Positions 1 to 8,454 of a stretch of 64,000 nucleotides of DNA are shown here, piece after piece. Position 1 is the first letter of the stretch. Each line of letters starts with the position of its first letter. The translations under genes were made by a program, and so were the position numbers. The notes beneath the pieces are model-generated. The model saw only the letters and a program-made list of their open reading frames with translations, made no database searches and had not been told where the DNA came from. Source of the DNA: an uncultured Clostridia bacterium (GTDB lineage: Bacteria; Bacillota; Clostridia; Christensenellales; UBA1242); contig CAKVGK010000001.1 of NCBI GenBank assembly GCA_934747385.1, positions 124,001 to 188,000 of the forward strand. The letters run 5' to 3'.

Positions 1-1054
1 AATTAAAGTCGCCACGCATAAGTCCGTTGACATTAAATCTTGCATAATAGATGGTCTTTTCTTCATCATTCAATAACGAACGAGTGATTGCTTGTTCCCA
101 TCTTGCTATCCAAGGTCTTATTGTATGAACCACAAAGTCAATGCTTTGGTGTTCAATATTACTGAATGTGCTTCGTGATAAATCGCCTATCATGTGTGGT
201 GGAACACGAAATATTCGACAAATTTCATTTATTTGGAATGCTCTTGTTTGCAAAAACTGACTATCTTCTGGACTCATTCCAATTTCGTGGTACTTCATTC
301 CCTCTTCCAAAACTGCTACTTTGTGAGAGTTTTGTGTTCCTTGATAGACTTTGTTCCAACTATCTCTTAGTTTTTCTGGATCTTTTACAACGCCTGGATG
401 TTCAAGCACACCACCTGGTCTTGCGCCATTTCCAAAAAACCTTGCACCGAATTCTTCTGTTGCTAATGATAAGCCCATTGCTTCTCTCGCATAGGTTATT
501 GGACTGACACCGACTATTCCATCAAAAGTAAAAGCAGGTATGTGAAGTACCTGCTTTGGTTTATATGTTTTTGTTATTCCTTTATTATTTGTGTAAGTGT
601 ACTTGATTGCATTTGTAACTGAATCTCTTTCCACTACCATATTCTTGCTTTTCAGTGGATATAATTCCACCACATGACCGTTCGCATCTCGCTTTATAAG
701 TGCATAAGCATTGCCCCATAACAGCAAGTTTGTCATCAACATTTCTCTAAAAGTAAAACTTGTCATCTCACTATTTGGTGAATCGTGCAAAACCGAATAA
801 AGTGGATGTTGTTTTGCTTTTTCATTGTCGCCATTGGAAAGTTCTTTTAACAACACCAAGGGCAAACTTGCTATCGTTTCGGCAATTACTTTCACGCACG
901 CATATACAGCTGAAATTCTAAGCGAAGATTCTTCATCAACTTCAACTCCACTATTGCTTTGCTGACCAGTGTCTAGGTCAACACCTTTAATGAAATCGGC
1001 AGTCTTTTGGTCTAGGTTTCTAGTTTCCTTTTTCTTTCTGCTGAATAATCCCAT
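1..1054 (-). CDS. Phage portal protein, HK97 family (3' part cut by window edge)
   Basis: The frame opens with ATG at 1054 behind an AGGAGA ribosome binding site and runs off the left edge, so the C-terminus is missing. The translation starts MGLFSRKKKETRN and carries portal-family stretches such as RISAVYACVKVIAETIASLP near residue 47 and a later VLHIPAFTFDGIVGVSPI. Portal proteins form the dodecameric ring at the capsid vertex through which DNA is packaged and the tail attaches. The gene follows the large terminase by 11 bases, the normal order in HK97-like packaging modules. Family assignment is confident; the missing C-terminus cannot be judged. Confidence 0.93.
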   Translation of the reverse strand, partial: MGLFSRKKKETRNLDQKTADFIKGVDLDTGQQSNSGVEVDEESSLRISAVYACVKVIAETIASLPLVLLKELSNGDNEKAKQHPLYSVLHDSPNSEMTSFTFREMLMTNLLLWGNAYALIKRDANGHVVELYPLKSKNMVVERDSVTNAIKYTYTNNKGITKTYKPKQVLHIPAFTFDGIVGVSPITYAREAMGLSLATEEFGARFFGNGARPGGVLEHPGVVKDPEKLRDSWNKVYQGTQNSHKVAVLEEGMKYHEIGMSPEDSQFLQTRAFQINEICRIFRVPPHMIGDLSRSTFSNIEHQSIDFVVHTIRPWIARWEQAITRSLLNDEEKTIYYARFNVNGLMRGDFN

Positions 1055-1065
1055 TTTGTCTCCTT

Positions 1066-2628
1066 TTATAAAATTAAAATGCCACGCTCGTTATAGACAC
1101 TTTCAGTATTATTGTTTCTCAATGCTCTGTCTAATGCCATAACCGTAGCAATCGCACCGTCAATCTTTTCTGTGGATTTCTCTTTGTCCATTTTTATATT
1201 TCCTGCTGGATCTGTTTTGACATAGACATTGTCCATCATCCAGCGAAGAACTTCATTTCCACCATGTGCTATTCGTTTTTCAAGCACAAGTTTCATAAGT
1301 TCTTTGGTTGGTGAACTCATATCCTTGAAGCCTTGACCAAAAGGCACAATTGTGAATCCCATACCTTCTAGGTTTTGCACCATTTGAACTGCTCCCCACC
1401 TGTCGTATGCGATTTCTTTTATGTTGTAAATCTTGCCTAGTTCTTCAATAAACTTTTCAATATAACCATAGTGAACGACATTACCTTCGGTTGTCATTAC
1501 AAGTCCTTTCTTTTGCCAAATGTCGTATGGAACATGGTCTCTACGAACTCTTAATGGAATTGTTTCTTCTGGTAACCAAAAGTAAGGCAATATAATATAT
1601 TTATCGTTCTCATCTTCTGGTGGAAATACCAAAGACAACGCTGTTATATCAGTTGTGCTTGAAAGGTCTAATCCTGCATAGCAAGTTCTACCTTTTAGGC
1701 TTTCAATATCAATTTCAAATGAGCACAAATCCCACTTATCCATAGGCATCCAACGGACAGATTGTTTTACCCATTGATTAAGTCTTAGTTGTCTAAACAA
1801 GTTCTCTTCTGCTGGATCATCTTTGGCACGATTGAATGCTTGCCTAATTTTGTCAACATCAACTGTGACATCTAGGCTTGGATTGGCTTTGTACCAATTC
1901 TTCTCATCTGTCCAATCATCTTCATCTTTTAATCCATAAATGACTGGGTAGAAACTGTCATCGTGTTTTCTTCCAGCAAGGATATCTTCTGCTGTTTGAT
2001 GAACTTCCCAACAAATAGAATTCCTATCTGTTCCAGCTGTTGTGATTAGGAAGAATAAAGGTTGTTTTCTAGCATCGCCAGAACCGTGAAGCATAACATC
2101 ATATAATGCTCTATTTGGTTGTGCGTGCAATTCATCAAATATTACACCGTGAACATTAAGTCCGTGCTTTGTGTACGATTCTGCTGATAGCACTTGATAA
2201 AAACTATTAAGTGGCAAATACACAATTCTTTTTTGACTTGCTATGATTTTGCATCGTTTTTGCAATGCTGGACATTGATTTATCATTTCAACTGCAACAT
2301 CAAATACGATTGATGCTTGCTGTTTATCTGCCGCACAACCATAAACTTCTGCACCTGGTTCGTTATCTGCACAAGTTAGATACAATGCAATTGCCGCCGC
2401 CAATTCAGATTTGCCTTGTTTTTTCGGTATCTCAACATAGGCTGTGTTGTATTGCCTATATCCATTTGGTTTTAATGTTCCAAAGATATCTCTTACTATT
2501 TTTGTTTGCCAAGGAAGCAAGTTGAAGTTTTGTCCATACCAAACTCCTTTGGTATGTTTTAGAGAGTTGATGAAAGCAACCGCGCGGTCAGCAAGTGCTT
2601 GACCTTTTTCTTGCAAATTATCTTTCAT
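1066..2628 (-). CDS. terL: Terminase large subunit
   Basis: The 520-residue protein is a DNA-packaging motor and headful or cos nuclease of the Terminase_1 type. The N-terminal ATPase shows a Walker A-like VEIPKKQGKSELAA near residue 67 and a Walker B VIFDELHAQ near 163. The C-terminal RNase H-like nuclease shows YAGLDLSSTTD and the late acidic segment KIDGAIATVMALDRA. It sits directly upstream of the portal gene. The small subunit lies about 5 kb upstream, an unusually large separation: two methyltransferase genes, metK and small genes have been inserted between them. It is full length for the family. Confidence 0.95.
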   Translation of the reverse strand: MKDNLQEKGQALADRAVAFINSLKHTKGVWYGQNFNLLPWQTKIVRDIFGTLKPNGYRQYNTAYVEIPKKQGKSELAAAIALYLTCADNEPGAEVYGCAADKQQASIVFDVAVEMINQCPALQKRCKIIASQKRIVYLPLNSFYQVLSAESYTKHGLNVHGVIFDELHAQPNRALYDVMLHGSGDARKQPLFFLITTAGTDRNSICWEVHQTAEDILAGRKHDDSFYPVIYGLKDEDDWTDEKNWYKANPSLDVTVDVDKIRQAFNRAKDDPAEENLFRQLRLNQWVKQSVRWMPMDKWDLCSFEIDIESLKGRTCYAGLDLSSTTDITALSLVFPPEDENDKYIILPYFWLPEETIPLRVRRDHVPYDIWQKKGLVMTTEGNVVHYGYIEKFIEELGKIYNIKEIAYDRWGAVQMVQNLEGMGFTIVPFGQGFKDMSSPTKELMKLVLEKRIAHGGNEVLRWMMDNVYVKTDPAGNIKMDKEKSTEKIDGAIATVMALDRALRNNNTESVYNERGILIL

Positions 2629-2650
2629 TTATACACCTCTTTTTTACAGC

Positions 2651-2678
2651 AAAAAAGGAAGGTGTTTTGCCTTCCTTT
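2651..2678 (-). terminator. Intrinsic terminator upstream of terL
   Basis: A 9-bp perfect stem (AAAGGAAGG and CCTTCCTTT) closes a 7-base loop and is followed on the minus strand by a run of T. It lies after the 69-residue gene and before terL, so some transcription of the upstream cargo genes should stop here. Confidence 0.75.
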
Positions 2679-2696
2679 CGTATGTTTTATTAAATT

Positions 2697-2906
2697 TTAT
2701 TTTGCATTTGGACTGTCTATCAATTCCACGTACTTGCCGATTATTTCAAGTGCCTGGTCATAACTTTTTGCATTTTGCTGTATCTCGTTGTAGATCTCTC
2801 TACCTTTTGTTTTACCTACTAGGTTGTAGAGAGCACCTATAATCCAGAATATGTTTCCCGTTTCTCCTACACTGTTAAATACTAACATTGGTTTCGCTTT
2901 TGTCAT
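2697..2906 (-). CDS. Small phage protein of unknown function
   Basis: The 69-residue product has a hydrophobic central stretch (NIFWIIGALYNLVG) followed by a charged helix. I do not recognise its family. It overlaps the preceding 86-residue gene by 4 bases (ATGA), so the two are translationally coupled, and an intrinsic terminator follows it. It is probably one of the small accessory genes riding in the methyltransferase block. Confidence 0.6.
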   Translation of the reverse strand: MTKAKPMLVFNSVGETGNIFWIIGALYNLVGKTKGREIYNEIQQNAKSYDQALEIIGKYVELIDSPNAK

Positions 2907-3163
2907 AGTGCCTCCACATTTTCATCTGCAAGGACAATCCCCATACTTCTATTTTTGAAATCTGCAAGAAGTGTGAGTTCGTGATCTAACACTTTGAAGT
3001 TCAATTTATATTCTTCTTTCTTGATTGATGCTTCTTTTAGTTCATCTCCCTGCTCACTCTTCTCTGTAATTATCTTTGCAAATTCCATTCCAAGTGCAAT
3101 GTTAAAATCTTCATTTTTGCATAGTTCTGATACTTTTTTGCTATGCCAAATTCCTTTTTTCAT
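2903..3163 (-). CDS. Small phage protein of unknown function
   Basis: The 86-residue product starts MKKGIWHSKK behind an excellent AAGGAGG ribosome binding site. It is charged, with no transmembrane segment or recognisable motif. The space between it and the methyltransferase upstream contains one of three copies of a conserved intercistronic element. It overlaps the next gene by 4 bases. Confidence 0.65.
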   Translation of the reverse strand: MKKGIWHSKKVSELCKNEDFNIALGMEFAKIITEKSEQGDELKEASIKKEEYKLNFKVLDHELTLLADFKNRSMGIVLADENVEAL

Positions 3164-3183
3164 AGTGCCTCCTTTAAGTTATT

Positions 3184-3226
3184 ACAAACATACCGCAAAT
3201 GCGTTTTTAAGTCCAGACTTAATCCT
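3184..3226 (-). repeat. Intercistronic repeat element, copy 1
   Basis: Read on the minus strand, the element begins at the TAA stop of the methyltransferase gene. It continues with GTCTGGACTT, a variable spacer, then TGCGGTATGTTTGT, and ends close to the ribosome binding site of the next gene. The same arrangement recurs at 6155-6196 and 8852-8898. Confidence 0.7.
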
Positions 3227-4586
3227 TAATTATTTCAGTTTCTTCAACTGGTATTTCTTTGCCATTTCTCAATAAATAAATGTCTTTTGAACCAAATGAT
3301 TTTATAAATCTTTTGACTATAACATCGCAATATTTTTCATCTAGTTCAATACTGTATGACACTCTATTAAGTTGTTCACACGCCATCAATGTTGAACCAC
3401 TTCCACCAAAGGCATCATACACAATTTCTCTTTCTCTTGATGAGTTTTGTATAAGTTTTGCAATTAATGTAATTGGTTTCATTGTTGGGTGTTCTTTGTT
3501 TCTTAGTGGCTTGTTATCGTGAATTACATCTGTTGGTGTGTTCTCAAAGATATCTTGTAGCATTTTTACAAGTTCTTCTTTCTTCATCTTTCCAAATTCT
3601 TTGGAATCATTAAACAATGAACTTTGAGTTCTGTCGTGAATAAAGTAATGTGGTTTACCATCCACTACTTTCCAACCATATAGTATAGGTTCAAATTGCC
3701 ACTGATAATCTGACCTACCAAGTGTGAATCTATCTTTGGCCCAGATAAGTGTTTGAGATAATTTGAACCCTGCATTTTTAAGTGCTGTTATAAAGTTCAC
3801 ACTCTCTTTGGTTGAATGGAACACATAAATTGGACAACCACCTTTCGCCATCTGGTATGATGTTTTATAAAAATCTAGTAAGAATTTATAGAAATTTTCA
3901 TCATCCATATCATCGTTTAGTATAATTCTAGCTTCCTGGTCTTTGCCACGAGCCTTTGACCTATCCTGTTCAGAAGTTCCATAATCAATGTTGTATGGTG
4001 GATCGGTTACTATTAGGTCAGCAAACTTGTCGCCAAATAATAATTCAGCATGGTCAAGTTTTGTACTGTCGCCACAAAGCAACTTATGGTTTTTAATCTT
4101 CCAAATATCGCCTTGCTTTGTGAATGGTTCTTTTATTTGCTCAATCTCTGTTTCAGTATCGAAGTTATCTTCTTTCACATCATAAACCGAACCAGCGAAC
4201 AAGTCATCAAGTTCGTTTAGATCAAAACCTGTAAGCGAAGCCATACCATCGCCATCCAACTCTTTGAGTAAGTCTGTTAAAAGTGCTGTATCCCACTCGC
4301 CACTGATTTTGTTTAATGCAACATTAAGTGCTTTTTCTTTTTTCATATCAATGTCAATGACAACGCAATCAACTTCTTTATGTCCAAGGTGTTTAAGCAC
4401 TTCTAGTCGTTGGTGTCCACCAACCACATTGCCTGTTCTTTTATTCCAGATGACAGGTTCAACATAACCGAATTCAAGGATACTGTTTTTCAGTTTCTCA
4501 AATTCTTTGTCGCCTGGTTGCAACTTTTTCCTTGGATTATACTCCGCTGGATGCAGTTCTTCGACTTTCATTTTTCTTATTTCCAT
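3219..4586 (-). CDS. ParB-domain DNA methyltransferase (beta-class N4/N6)
   Basis: The 455-residue protein fuses an N-terminal ParB/Srx-like domain (EYNPRKKL near residue 16, VVGGHQRLEVLKHLG near 54) to a C-terminal methylase. Motif IV, TDPPYNIDYG, lies near residue 195 and precedes the SAM-binding FGGSGSTLMACE near 405, the order of beta-class enzymes that methylate N6-adenine or N4-cytosine. Such fusions are common phage orphan methyltransferases; protecting phage DNA from host restriction is the usual inferred role. It lies just downstream of the phage SAM synthetase and a terminator, has its own AAGGAGA site, and is followed by intercistronic repeat copy 1. Confidence 0.93.
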   Translation of the reverse strand: MEIRKMKVEELHPAEYNPRKKLQPGDKEFEKLKNSILEFGYVEPVIWNKRTGNVVGGHQRLEVLKHLGHKEVDCVVIDIDMKKEKALNVALNKISGEWDTALLTDLLKELDGDGMASLTGFDLNELDDLFAGSVYDVKEDNFDTETEIEQIKEPFTKQGDIWKIKNHKLLCGDSTKLDHAELLFGDKFADLIVTDPPYNIDYGTSEQDRSKARGKDQEARIILNDDMDDENFYKFLLDFYKTSYQMAKGGCPIYVFHSTKESVNFITALKNAGFKLSQTLIWAKDRFTLGRSDYQWQFEPILYGWKVVDGKPHYFIHDRTQSSLFNDSKEFGKMKKEELVKMLQDIFENTPTDVIHDNKPLRNKEHPTMKPITLIAKLIQNSSREREIVYDAFGGSGSTLMACEQLNRVSYSIELDEKYCDVIVKRFIKSFGSKDIYLLRNGKEIPVEETEIIKD

Positions 4587-4607
4587 TTTGTCTCCTTATT
4601 TGGATAT

Positions 4608-4638
4608 GAAAAAACCACACTCGTTTGAATGTGGTTTT
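4608..4638 (-). terminator. Intrinsic terminator after phage metK
   Basis: An 8-bp stem (AAACCACA with TGTGGTTT) is followed on the minus strand by six T. It separates the riboswitch-controlled metK from the methyltransferase gene. Confidence 0.75.
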
Positions 4639-4642
4639 TGTG

Positions 4643-5728
4643 TTAATCTTTTATTTTTTCCCAAGGGAATTCTTCTCTACCAAAATGCCCGTAGCACGCT
4701 GTTGCTTGGTATATTGGTTTTAGAAGGTCTAGTTCTTCAATAATGTTTGCTGGACTGAAATCAAAGTTGTCTTGAACATACTTGAAGATTTTGTCCATCG
4801 AAACTTTTTCTGTTCCAAATGTGTCAATGTTAACTGATATTGGTTTTTCAAGTCCAATGCCATACGCAACTTGAATTTCACATTTATCTGCAAGTTTGTG
4901 AGCAACAATGTTCTTTGCTACATACCTTGCGTAGTATGCTCCACTTCTATCTACCTTTGTTGCATTTTTAGAACTGAAACAACCGCCACCTACTCGGCCA
5001 ACGCCGCCATAAGTGTCAACTACAATTTTTCTTCCAACACAGCCACTATCTCCAAAGCTTCCCCATATAGTGAACTTACCACTTGGGTTGACAATTAAGT
5101 CTGTGGTTGCTGTGATAAGGTAAGCATATTCTGCAAGCACTGGCGCAATTACTTCTTCAGCAATTGTGTTTCGTATTTCTTCTTTTGTTAAGTCGTTTGA
5201 ATGCGAAACTGACACGAGCACTGTTTCAATGCCGACAGGATCGTTATTGTTGTATTCTACTGTGACTTGGCTTTTTGCATCAGCAAAGTATCCTTTGTGA
5301 GTTTTTCTAAACTCTTCATACTTTCTCATAAGTTTGTGTGCAACTATGATTGGCAAAGGCATATATTCTTTGGTTTCATTGGTAGCATAACCATAGACCA
5401 TCCCTTGGTCGTTAGCGCATATAACTTTTTTATTCACTGCCTGGTTGATATCTGGACTTTGAATGCTGATTTGCTTGATAATGTCAAACTCACAATCATA
5501 GCCAATCTCTTTGAGTATCTTCCTAGCAATTGAGTCATAGTCAATTTGTGCTTTGGTTGTTGCCTCCCCATAAATAAATAATTTGTTATCCTTAATGGCA
5601 CACTCTACTGCCATCATTGAATTTGGATCTTGGCGAAGAGCTTCATCCAAGAATGCATCTGCAATAGTGTCGCAGGTTTTGTCTGGGTGTCCTATGTTGA
5701 CACTCTCACTTGTAATAATTGTTTTCAT
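4643..5728 (-). CDS. metK: Phage-borne S-adenosylmethionine synthetase
   Basis: The 361-residue enzyme makes S-adenosylmethionine from methionine and ATP. It carries the N-terminal signature TSESVNIGHPDKTCD, the central GANDQG-like CANDQGMVYGYATNE and GRKIVVDTYGG. It is clearly homologous along its whole length to the chromosomal metK at 41319-42398 in this window. Both are about 30 residues shorter than the usual 390-residue bacterial enzyme and share lineage-specific wording (IWGSFGDSGCVGRK), so the phage probably took the gene from this host lineage. It sits behind a complete SAM riboswitch and among DNA methyltransferases that consume SAM. A metabolic gene inside a phage structural operon is unusual. 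Confidence 0.95.
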   Translation of the reverse strand: MKTIITSESVNIGHPDKTCDTIADAFLDEALRQDPNSMMAVECAIKDNKLFIYGEATTKAQIDYDSIARKILKEIGYDCEFDIIKQISIQSPDINQAVNKKVICANDQGMVYGYATNETKEYMPLPIIVAHKLMRKYEEFRKTHKGYFADAKSQVTVEYNNNDPVGIETVLVSVSHSNDLTKEEIRNTIAEEVIAPVLAEYAYLITATTDLIVNPSGKFTIWGSFGDSGCVGRKIVVDTYGGVGRVGGGCFSSKNATKVDRSGAYYARYVAKNIVAHKLADKCEIQVAYGIGLEKPISVNIDTFGTEKVSMDKIFKYVQDNFDFSPANIIEELDLLKPIYQATACYGHFGREEFPWEKIKD

Positions 5729-5760
5729 AGATTTACTTCCTTTTTACTTTTTATTTCCAT

Positions 5761-5894
5761 AAAAAATCCCATCATAACGATGGGACAGAAGCACACTATT
5801 CTATGACCATCGTTCCAAACTGGAGCACCTTGTCTTATGCTAGGTTGCTGTGTGGTCATTGAGTTTGGTCTCTCGCACACTCTCTATGGATGGT
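5761..5894 (-). promoter_or_regulatory. SAM-I (S-box) riboswitch controlling phage metK
   Basis: On the minus strand the leader shows the S-box core: GAGAGTGTGCGAGAGACC, then CACAGCAACC and CAAGGTGCTCC. P1 pairs ACCATC (5894-5889) with GATGGT (5812-5807). The 3' side of P1 (ACGATGG, 5813-5807) can instead pair with the 5' arm (CCATCGT) of a terminator hairpin at 5784-5768 that ends in six T. SAM binding should therefore expose the terminator and shut off metK. Nearly the same aptamer precedes the host metK at 42708-42846. Confidence 0.92.
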
Positions 5895-5914
5895 TCTATT
5901 ATAGCATACTTTAA

Positions 5915-6139
5915 TTATTTTTTGTCATCTTTTTTGCCATATTTAATTTTTAATTTTATCTTGCGTAGATATTCGTTTGTATCTTTCTCTACTGCTTGCT
6001 TGTAGTCTGGTCTCTTTTTCTCTTGTTCTTTGCATTCCATACAAATGCAATCTTCATTGAACATTGACATTATGCGACCTTGACTTAGGTCTTTGCCACA
6101 CCTATCGCAAACTTTTTTCATAAAGAATTCATCGTACAT
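5915..6139 (-). CDS. Small zinc-ribbon phage protein
   Basis: Starting at ATG 6139, behind GGAGGG, the product is 74 residues (a longer frame to 6160 would place the ribosome binding site inside the gene). Two CxxC pairs (CDRCG and CMEC) form a likely zinc ribbon, followed by a lysine-rich tail. No specific family is recognised. Intercistronic repeat copy 2 lies directly upstream, and the SAM riboswitch of metK begins 20 bases downstream. Confidence 0.65.
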   Translation of the reverse strand: MYDEFFMKKVCDRCGKDLSQGRIMSMFNEDCICMECKEQEKKRPDYKQAVEKDTNEYLRKIKLKIKYGKKDDKK

Positions 6140-6154
6140 TGTTATTCCCTCCGA

Positions 6155-6196
6155 CAACAAACATACCGCATAAGGCTTTGCAAGTCCAGGTTAAAG
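6155..6196 (-). repeat. Intercistronic repeat element, copy 2
   Basis: On the minus strand the stop TAA of the cytosine methyltransferase is followed by CCTGGACTT, a spacer, then TATGCGGTATGTTTGT and the ribosome binding site of the zinc-ribbon gene. It matches copies 1 and 3 in its two conserved blocks. Confidence 0.7.
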
Positions 6197-7513
6197 GAAT
6201 AGATTTTTGAAGATTGCTTCTAACACTGTAACGACAATTCCATTCCCTGCTTGTTTGTACATTTGAGTGTTGCTTATTCCTGATGCCTTGACCTTTGCAA
6301 TTTGCTCATCGTTCCAGCCCATAAGTCGCCAACACTCTGTTGGTGTTAGTTTTCTAATTCTTATGCAATCTATTTGCTTTTCTGCTTTAAGCACTGTTGC
6401 TGTGCTTGTATCTATTCCACACTTGGTTGTTTGTGTTGGTGCAATGTCTTTTATCTCTTTACCATGATAAGGATTGAATAGTTCTGGAATATAACCATTT
6501 TTGTCTGTAAACTTTTTGTATCCACGACACACCAATTTGTTTGGCTTTTCCATAACTAGGTTATCTTTTTGCACTGTTGTTAAAGCATTGCTAGTTCCTT
6601 TATCATTTGGTTCTATGACTTGACCTTGCTCTCTGCCACGAATTGCAATTATCTTTGTTTCTGTTCCACCACCGCCACCAGCCATTATAGTTGGACTTAT
6701 GCCATTTGGATCAAACACTTGCCTTATTTGATTGTATCTTTTATCCCAAACTCCGCCTTCGAGTTTTCCAACAGCAATGAGTTTTGGTTCTCTATAATCC
6801 CTGGCACATAGTGTTGCACAAACATCGTTGCCACCGTGCAATAGTCCTGCTCGCTGATTGAATGTTGTGTTTAGTATGCTGATTATTGTAGATGCCTTTA
6901 AGTAATACTTTTCTTCAACATTTTCTTCCAAAATGTCTTTGAGCCTTATTTTCAGTTCTCTTGGTTTTGGGAACTCATAAGGTTCGTGATCGCCAAGTAT
7001 TGAAACACCAAACACTCTTTCCCTGTTTTGTGGGACACCAAAGTCCTTTGCGTTTAGCACTTTTGTGTAAGTCGTGTATCCAAGAGACGACAAAAAAGAC
7101 AACCATTTTTCGTAGTTGTCTTTGAATTTCTTTCCTATTAAGTTCTTTACATTTTCTAGCAGTAAGTACTTGGGCAGTGTTCCCTGTTCTTTTGCTTTTA
7201 TCAGCAATCGTTCTACTTCCCAAAGTAACCCTGACCTTGTTCCACTTCCTTGCTCTAGTCCTCTTTGCAATCCTGCTACTGAAATGTCTTGGCAAGGAAA
7301 ACTGTATGTCCACAAATCTGCTTTTGGCAAACTTTGTATCTTGGTTATGTCGCCAAGGTTATTTACATTTGGATCGTGTAATGCTCGGTAGGTTTTGTCA
7401 GCGTGCATATCGTTATCTGATATTGCAACAACTTCGTGTTCTACACCAATGTTTTTTAATGCTTGCGTTTGAGAGCCAACGCCAGCGAATAACTCAATTA
7501 CCTTTAGCATCAC
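6191..7513 (-). CDS. DNA (cytosine-5) methyltransferase
   Basis: The 440-residue protein has the ordered C5-methylase motifs: FAGVGSQTQAL (I), YSFPCQDISVAG with the catalytic Cys (IV), LLLENVKNL (VI), PQNRERVFG (VIII), RKLTPTECWRLMGW (IX) and QAGNGIVVTVLEAI (X). It flips out and methylates a cytosine in a target defined by the variable region between VIII and IX, which is long here. It overlaps the end of terS by 4 bases (ATGA), so it is co-translated with the packaging gene. No cognate restriction enzyme is adjacent, so an anti-restriction role is the simplest inference. Confidence 0.95.
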   Translation of the reverse strand: MMLKVIELFAGVGSQTQALKNIGVEHEVVAISDNDMHADKTYRALHDPNVNNLGDITKIQSLPKADLWTYSFPCQDISVAGLQRGLEQGSGTRSGLLWEVERLLIKAKEQGTLPKYLLLENVKNLIGKKFKDNYEKWLSFLSSLGYTTYTKVLNAKDFGVPQNRERVFGVSILGDHEPYEFPKPRELKIRLKDILEENVEEKYYLKASTIISILNTTFNQRAGLLHGGNDVCATLCARDYREPKLIAVGKLEGGVWDKRYNQIRQVFDPNGISPTIMAGGGGGTETKIIAIRGREQGQVIEPNDKGTSNALTTVQKDNLVMEKPNKLVCRGYKKFTDKNGYIPELFNPYHGKEIKDIAPTQTTKCGIDTSTATVLKAEKQIDCIRIRKLTPTECWRLMGWNDEQIAKVKASGISNTQMYKQAGNGIVVTVLEAIFKNLFL

Positions 7514-7998
7514 TTACCTCTCAGTATGTTTTCCATTATGTCATTGTTTGGGTTATCTTCGTTCCAATCTGTCAGTTTTGTCTCTCTTACAACTGCAAAG
7601 ATTTTAGCCCACACATCATTGGTCTGTCTCAAATAATTTTGAGCCATTTGAATACAAGGATTGTTGATTGTTTTTCCATTTGCATCTTTTAATAGAAAAC
7701 CGTGAGTTGTGATTGCTTCTTCACATTCAAGCCATCTGGACTTGCAGTGAGCATATTCATCTAGGTTGTATGGAAGCACACCTTTCGTGCAACCAATTTT
7801 TTCTAGCCATTCATATACTTGTTTCCAAATTTCTTTTGCTTTTGGACTTAACCAAGATGCTGGTTTGTTTGGAATCTCAGCTTCATCGCCAAATTCCAAC
7901 ACACCAATTTTTCTTTTGCCAGGGTTACCGTTTAGTATCTTTTCAGTTACTGATTTCTTTGGTCGCCCTGCACCAACTCTATATCCGCCACTCGCCAT
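7510..7998 (-). CDS. terS: Terminase small subunit, P27 family
   Basis: The 162-residue protein opens MASGGYRVGAGRPKKSVTEK, the typical start of P27-type small terminases, and has a helical C-terminal part. It recognises the packaging site and hands DNA to the large subunit. Unusual AT-rich repeats and a GC-rich block that I read as the cos region lie immediately upstream. The gene overlaps a cytosine methyltransferase by 4 bases instead of being followed by terL. Confidence 0.9.
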   Translation of the reverse strand: MASGGYRVGAGRPKKSVTEKILNGNPGKRKIGVLEFGDEAEIPNKPASWLSPKAKEIWKQVYEWLEKIGCTKGVLPYNLDEYAHCKSRWLECEEAITTHGFLLKDANGKTINNPCIQMAQNYLRQTNDVWAKIFAVVRETKLTDWNEDNPNNDIMENILRGK

Positions 7999-8009
7999 AT
8001 TTTTCTCCT

Positions 8010-8152
8010 TTTTTGATTTATTTTTGATTATTTTTTGATTTTATTTTGATTTTTTCATTAGAAATCAAAACAGCAAAAAACACAGCAATTTCAAGGGTTC
8101 TGCTGTGTTTTTATATTGAATATTTTGATTATTTTTTTGATTTTTGATTTTG
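8010..8152 (-). repeat. TTTTGATT repeat cluster upstream of terS
   Basis: Seven or eight copies of TTTTGATT (AATCAAAA on the coding strand) lie at 8010-8052 and 8121-8152, with one inverted copy at 8061-8070. A perfect 12-bp hairpin sits between the two groups. The spacing near one helical turn and the position just ahead of terS suggest protein-binding sites, perhaps for the small terminase. Confidence 0.6.
8076..8112. terminator. Perfect hairpin in the terS leader
   Basis: AAAAACACAGCA (8076-8087) pairs perfectly with TGCTGTGTTTTT (8101-8112) around a 13-base loop. With A and T runs at its two ends it could terminate transcription in either direction. It may also be part of the packaging site. 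Confidence 0.6.
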
Positions 8153-8222
8153 CGAAAATTTACACGCGACTGCCTGCCCGCTTTGCAAGTTGAAAGTCGT
8201 AGAGATTTGACCGCCCCTGGGC
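8153..8222. other. Candidate cos (packaging) site
   Basis: This short non-coding block is strikingly GC-rich for the window and contains CCGCCCCTGGGCC at about 8201-8213. It lies between the last early gene and terS, where cos sites sit in P27/HK97-type phages, and next to the TTTTGATT cluster. Function is inferred from position and composition only. Confidence 0.45.
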
Positions 8223-8453
8223 CTACCAATTGCTGTGTCTTATTCTTCTAGCTTTCTCTCTTTGGAATTTGTTCAAGTCCTTTTCTAGTTTTAGGTTTCG
8301 CATATATAAGTCCACATTTAACTCGCTGAAGTTTGGTTTGTTCATATTCGCTTTCATTTGTTCGCAATTGAATCTCATACCATCTTGAATTGTTTCTATT
8401 GCATCTTCTATGTCTTTCTTTGTGTATTCTTTAAGGTTGAATTGTTTTTTCAT
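8223..8453 (-). CDS. Small phage protein, helical
   Basis: The 76-residue product is highly charged and predicted helical (KKDIEDAIETIQDG, LEKDLNKFQREKARR). No family is recognised. It starts 1 base after the preceding gene, so they form a pair, and it is the last gene before the candidate cos region. Confidence 0.6.
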   Translation of the reverse strand: MKKQFNLKEYTKKDIEDAIETIQDGMRFNCEQMKANMNKPNFSELNVDLYMRNLKLEKDLNKFQREKARRIRHSNW

Positions 8454-8454
8454 A

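Noticed and set aside
166..507. Open frame of 113 codons on the plus strand
   Set aside because: It lies wholly antisense to the portal gene, has no ribosome binding site, and gives a low-complexity Leu/Phe-rich protein.
7177..7692. Plus-strand frame of 171 codons
   Set aside because: Antisense to the cytosine methyltransferase and terS, both with clear motifs; no start signal.
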